Positions 6,191 through 7,707 of a stretch of 7,707 bases of DNA are shown in pieces. Every line of letters starts with the position of its first letter. Position 1 is the first letter of the stretch. The notes under the pieces are model-generated. The model was given only the letters and a program-made list of their open reading frames with translations, was not told where the DNA came from and did not search any database. Source of the DNA: Prevotellaceae bacterium (GTDB lineage: Bacteria > Bacteroidota > Bacteroidia > Bacteroidales > UBA932). The stretch spans positions 1 through 7,707 of the forward strand of contig JAISSE010000254.1 in the NCBI GenBank assembly GCA_031273285.1, given 5' to 3'. A program made the translations under genes and the position numbers.

Positions 6191-7456
6191 TTACTTTAAA
6201 TATATATTATCAATAATAACCTCGCCGAACCGGACGGTGCCGACCGGTTTTCCGTTCGGCATGAAACGGGCTAAATCCCGCGTGGCGCAGCCGGCGACAA
6301 AAGCCTGTTCCATTGCCGACGTAATCAGAGCGGCTGCCTCGTTCCATCCGATATATTCCAGCATCATGACCGACGACAGCAGTAACGACGAGGGATTTGC
6401 AGTGTCTTTGCCCGCAATGTCGGGCGCCGTCCCGTGTGTCGCCTCAAAAACGGCATGACCGTCGGAACAGTTTATGTTGGCGCCGGGAGCGATGCCTATG
6501 CCTCCGACTATCGCCGCCAGCTGGTCGGAAATATAATCGCCGTTAAGATTCAGCGTCGCTATGACCGAATAGTTTTCGGGCGTCAGGAGGGTGTTCTGCA
6601 AAAAGGCGTCGGCAATGACATCCTTTACGACGACCCGCCCTGCCGATACGGCTTCGTTCAAAGCCTTCGACGCTTCCTCCGCGCCCCGTTCCCTTCCGAT
6701 TTTTTCGTACTGAAGCCATGTAAACGTCCTGTCGGGAAACTCGCGTTCGGCTAAGGCATAGCCCCACAGTTTGAAGCCGCCTTCGGTGAATTTCATGATA
6801 TTGCCCTTGTGTACCAGAGTAACATCCGGCAGCCCGTGTGCAAGCGCATACTCTATTGCCGCGCGCACCAGACGTTCGGTGCCTTCGCGCGAAACGGGCT
6901 TGACGCCGAACGACGACGTTTCGGGAAAGCGTATCTGCGACACGCCCATTTCTTCCGTCAGGAACCGGAGGAATTTTGCGGCTTCGGGCGTTCCCTGCCG
7001 CCATTCGATACCGGCGTAAATATCTTCCGTATTTTCACGAAAAACCGTCATGTTCACCTTTTGCGGTTCCCTGACGGGCGAAACAATGCCTCTGAACCAG
7101 CGGACGGGACGGAGACAGACGTACAAATCCAGCGCCTGTCGCAGTGCCACGTTCAGCGAACGTATTCCGCCGCCGACGGGAGTTGTCAGCGGTCCCTTGA
7201 TGCCCGCAATATATTCGCGAAAAGCGTTCAAAGTTTCGTCGGGCAAATAGTTGCCGGTGATTTTGAATGCTTTTTCGCCGGCAAAAACTTCCTTCCATTC
7301 TATCGCCCGTTTTTGTCCGTAAGCCATGCCGACAGCCGCGTTCACCACAGCCTGAGTAACAGGCATGATTTCAGCCCCCACGCCGTCCCCTTCGATATAC
7401 GGAATCGTAACGATATCCGGAACAGTCAATTTGTTGTCATTCTTTTGTATTTTCAT
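6191..7456 (-). CDS. icd: Isocitrate dehydrogenase, E. coli Icd type, predicted NAD+-dependent
   Basis: It oxidatively decarboxylates isocitrate to 2-oxoglutarate. The 421 residues align along nearly the whole of E. coli Icd (416), including [20 protein letters not shown]. Substrate and metal residues are all present: Ser100, Arg106, Arg116, Arg140, Tyr147, Lys217, Asp283, Asp307 and Asp311 (E. coli S113, R119, R129, R153, Y160, K230, D283, D307, D311). The cofactor site differs: [15 protein letters not shown] has Asp346, Ile347 and Ala353 where the NADP enzyme has Lys344, Tyr345 and Val351. Asp/Ile/Ala is the NAD+-type set of this superfamily. Tyr391 is Arg393, while Arg395 is kept as Arg397. 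The ATG at 7456 follows a purine-rich AAAGAAGAC stretch. Downstream gltA is 10 nt away. Family certain; cofactor a prediction. Confidence 0.95.
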   Translation of the reverse strand: MKIQKNDNKLTVPDIVTIPYIEGDGVGAEIMPVTQAVVNAAVGMAYGQKRAIEWKEVFAGEKAFKITGNYLPDETLNAFREYIAGIKGPLTTPVGGGIRSLNVALRQALDLYVCLRPVRWFRGIVSPVREPQKVNMTVFRENTEDIYAGIEWRQGTPEAAKFLRFLTEEMGVSQIRFPETSSFGVKPVSREGTERLVRAAIEYALAHGLPDVTLVHKGNIMKFTEGGFKLWGYALAEREFPDRTFTWLQYEKIGRERGAEEASKALNEAVSAGRVVVKDVIADAFLQNTLLTPENYSVIATLNLNGDYISDQLAAIVGGIGIAPGANINCSDGHAVFEATHGTAPDIAGKDTANPSSLLLSSVMMLEYIGWNEAAALITSAMEQAFVAGCATRDLARFMPNGKPVGTVRFGEVIIDNIYLK

Positions 7457-7470
7457 GTCTTCTTTTTTTC

Positions 7471-7491
7471 AATTACAAATTACGAATTACG
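7471..7491 (+). repeat. AATTACG heptamer run in the icd leader
   Basis: Three tandem 7-bp units (AATTACA, AATTACG, AATTACG) lie 15 nt upstream of the icd ATG. They fit the same AAYTAYR pattern as the AACTATG arrays but are a distinct sequence class. They would be transcribed as part of the icd leader if the candidate promoter upstream is used. Confidence 0.6.
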
Positions 7492-7522
7492 AAACGTAAG
7501 TTCGACGTAGTCAATTTCGGTT

Positions 7523-7530
7523 CAAAGATA
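7523..7530 (-). promoter_or_regulatory. Candidate -7 element for icd-gltA
   Basis: TATCTTTG on the minus strand matches TAnnTTTG exactly. The nearest TTTG (7545-7548) is only 14 nt upstream, shorter than the usual 19-21, so the match is partial. A start near 7516 would give a leader of about 60 nt containing the AATTACG run. Confidence 0.35.
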
Positions 7531-7628
7531 ATCATAATTTTTAACAAACCGCTTTTTCATCTGTTTATAATTTTTATTGTGTTAGTATACAATATTATAC
7601 CAGACATGATACATACTTTTCGCGTCAT

Positions 7629-7643
7629 GATGCCGAAGGCATC
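7629..7643. repeat. Hairpin GATGCC-GAA-GGCATC
   Basis: A perfect 6-bp inverted repeat with a GAA loop, followed by CATGTTTATAGAAAA-like A/T-rich DNA. No T-tract follows on either strand, so it is a poor intrinsic terminator. It resembles dispersed intergenic palindromes seen in Bacteroidota genomes (recalled, not searched). Confidence 0.6.
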
Positions 7644-7663
7644 GCATGTTTATAGAAAACAGG

Positions 7664-7702
7664 TGTTGTGTTTTAATTCGACCCCTTCGGGGTCGCACAA
7701 CA
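7664..7702. repeat. Two-tier hairpin with CGACCCC/GGGGTCG core
   Basis: The inner stem CGACCCC (7679-7685) and GGGGTCG (7689-7695) is perfect, with a TTC loop. The outer stem TGTTGTG (7664-7670) and CACAACA (7696-7702) is also perfect, with an 8-nt bulge (7671-7678) on one side only. No T-tract is visible before the window ends. It may belong to a terminator or repeat of the neighbouring region outside the window. Confidence 0.65.
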
Positions 7703-7707
7703 GCGGT

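Noticed and set aside
4930..6216. 428-codon plus-strand open frame opposite gltA
   Set aside because: It is fully antisense to a citrate synthase with all catalytic motifs, and its translation shows no recognisable domain. It reflects codon bias of the true gene.
6809..7510. 233-codon plus-strand open frame opposite icd
   Set aside because: It is antisense to conserved icd sequence and ends beyond it in repeat DNA; no domain is recognised.
7594..7599. TATAAT on the minus strand as an icd -10 box
   Set aside because: No -35 partner is seen at the right distance, and Bacteroidota primary promoters use TAnnTTTG rather than TATAAT.
4553..7707. Sigma-54 (-24/-12) promoter near rpoN or icd
   Set aside because: No TGGCA-N-TTGC pair with correct spacing was found by eye in the intergenic regions.

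Overview
The window most likely comes from a member of the phylum Bacteroidota, probably Bacteroidales-like. This rests on: a promoter before rpoN that matches the Bacteroidota consensus exactly (TTTG, 19 nt, TAATTTTG); starts without strong Shine-Dalgarno sequences; a small secreted beta-barrel-like protein; an adjacent icd-gltA pair; and intergenic DNA full of short degenerate repeats. No genus can be named from this stretch.

Layout. 1-741 (+) is the 3' part of a calcineurin-like metallophosphoesterase, cut by the window edge. 742-1342 is a 601-nt gap between convergent genes and holds no credible gene. It contains heptamer repeats, a capped 41-bp palindromic tandem array, and a CACAAAG-rich element with 14-bp inverted ends. 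1343-4552 carries three minus-strand genes, in transcription order rpoN (sigma-54), a small outer-membrane-type protein, and a DAACS-family symporter; gaps of 61 and 47 nt allow one transcript. 4553-4830 holds the rpoN promoter and two inward-facing heptamer arrays. 4831-7456 is a tight minus-strand operon, icd then gltA, 10 nt apart. 7457-7707 is the icd leader followed by two hairpins, with no gene.

How the genes work together. Citrate synthase and isocitrate dehydrogenase are two of the three enzymes that turn oxaloacetate and acetyl-CoA into 2-oxoglutarate. Aconitase, the third, is not in the window. The isocitrate dehydrogenase has Asp/Ile/Ala where the NADP-dependent E. coli enzyme has Lys/Tyr/Val, which predicts NAD+ use. 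RpoN would serve promoters elsewhere; no convincing sigma-54 promoter was seen here. The symporter lacks the usual cation-site and carboxylate-binding residues of the glutamate/aspartate transporters.

The most unusual content is the repeats. A 7-bp repeat (AACTATG/AACGATG/AACTATA/AACGATA) sits exactly at the 3' end of three of the six genes, always reads in the direction of the gene it follows, and overlaps all three stop codons. I found no defence system, CRISPR array, tRNA, rRNA, transposase or phage gene.
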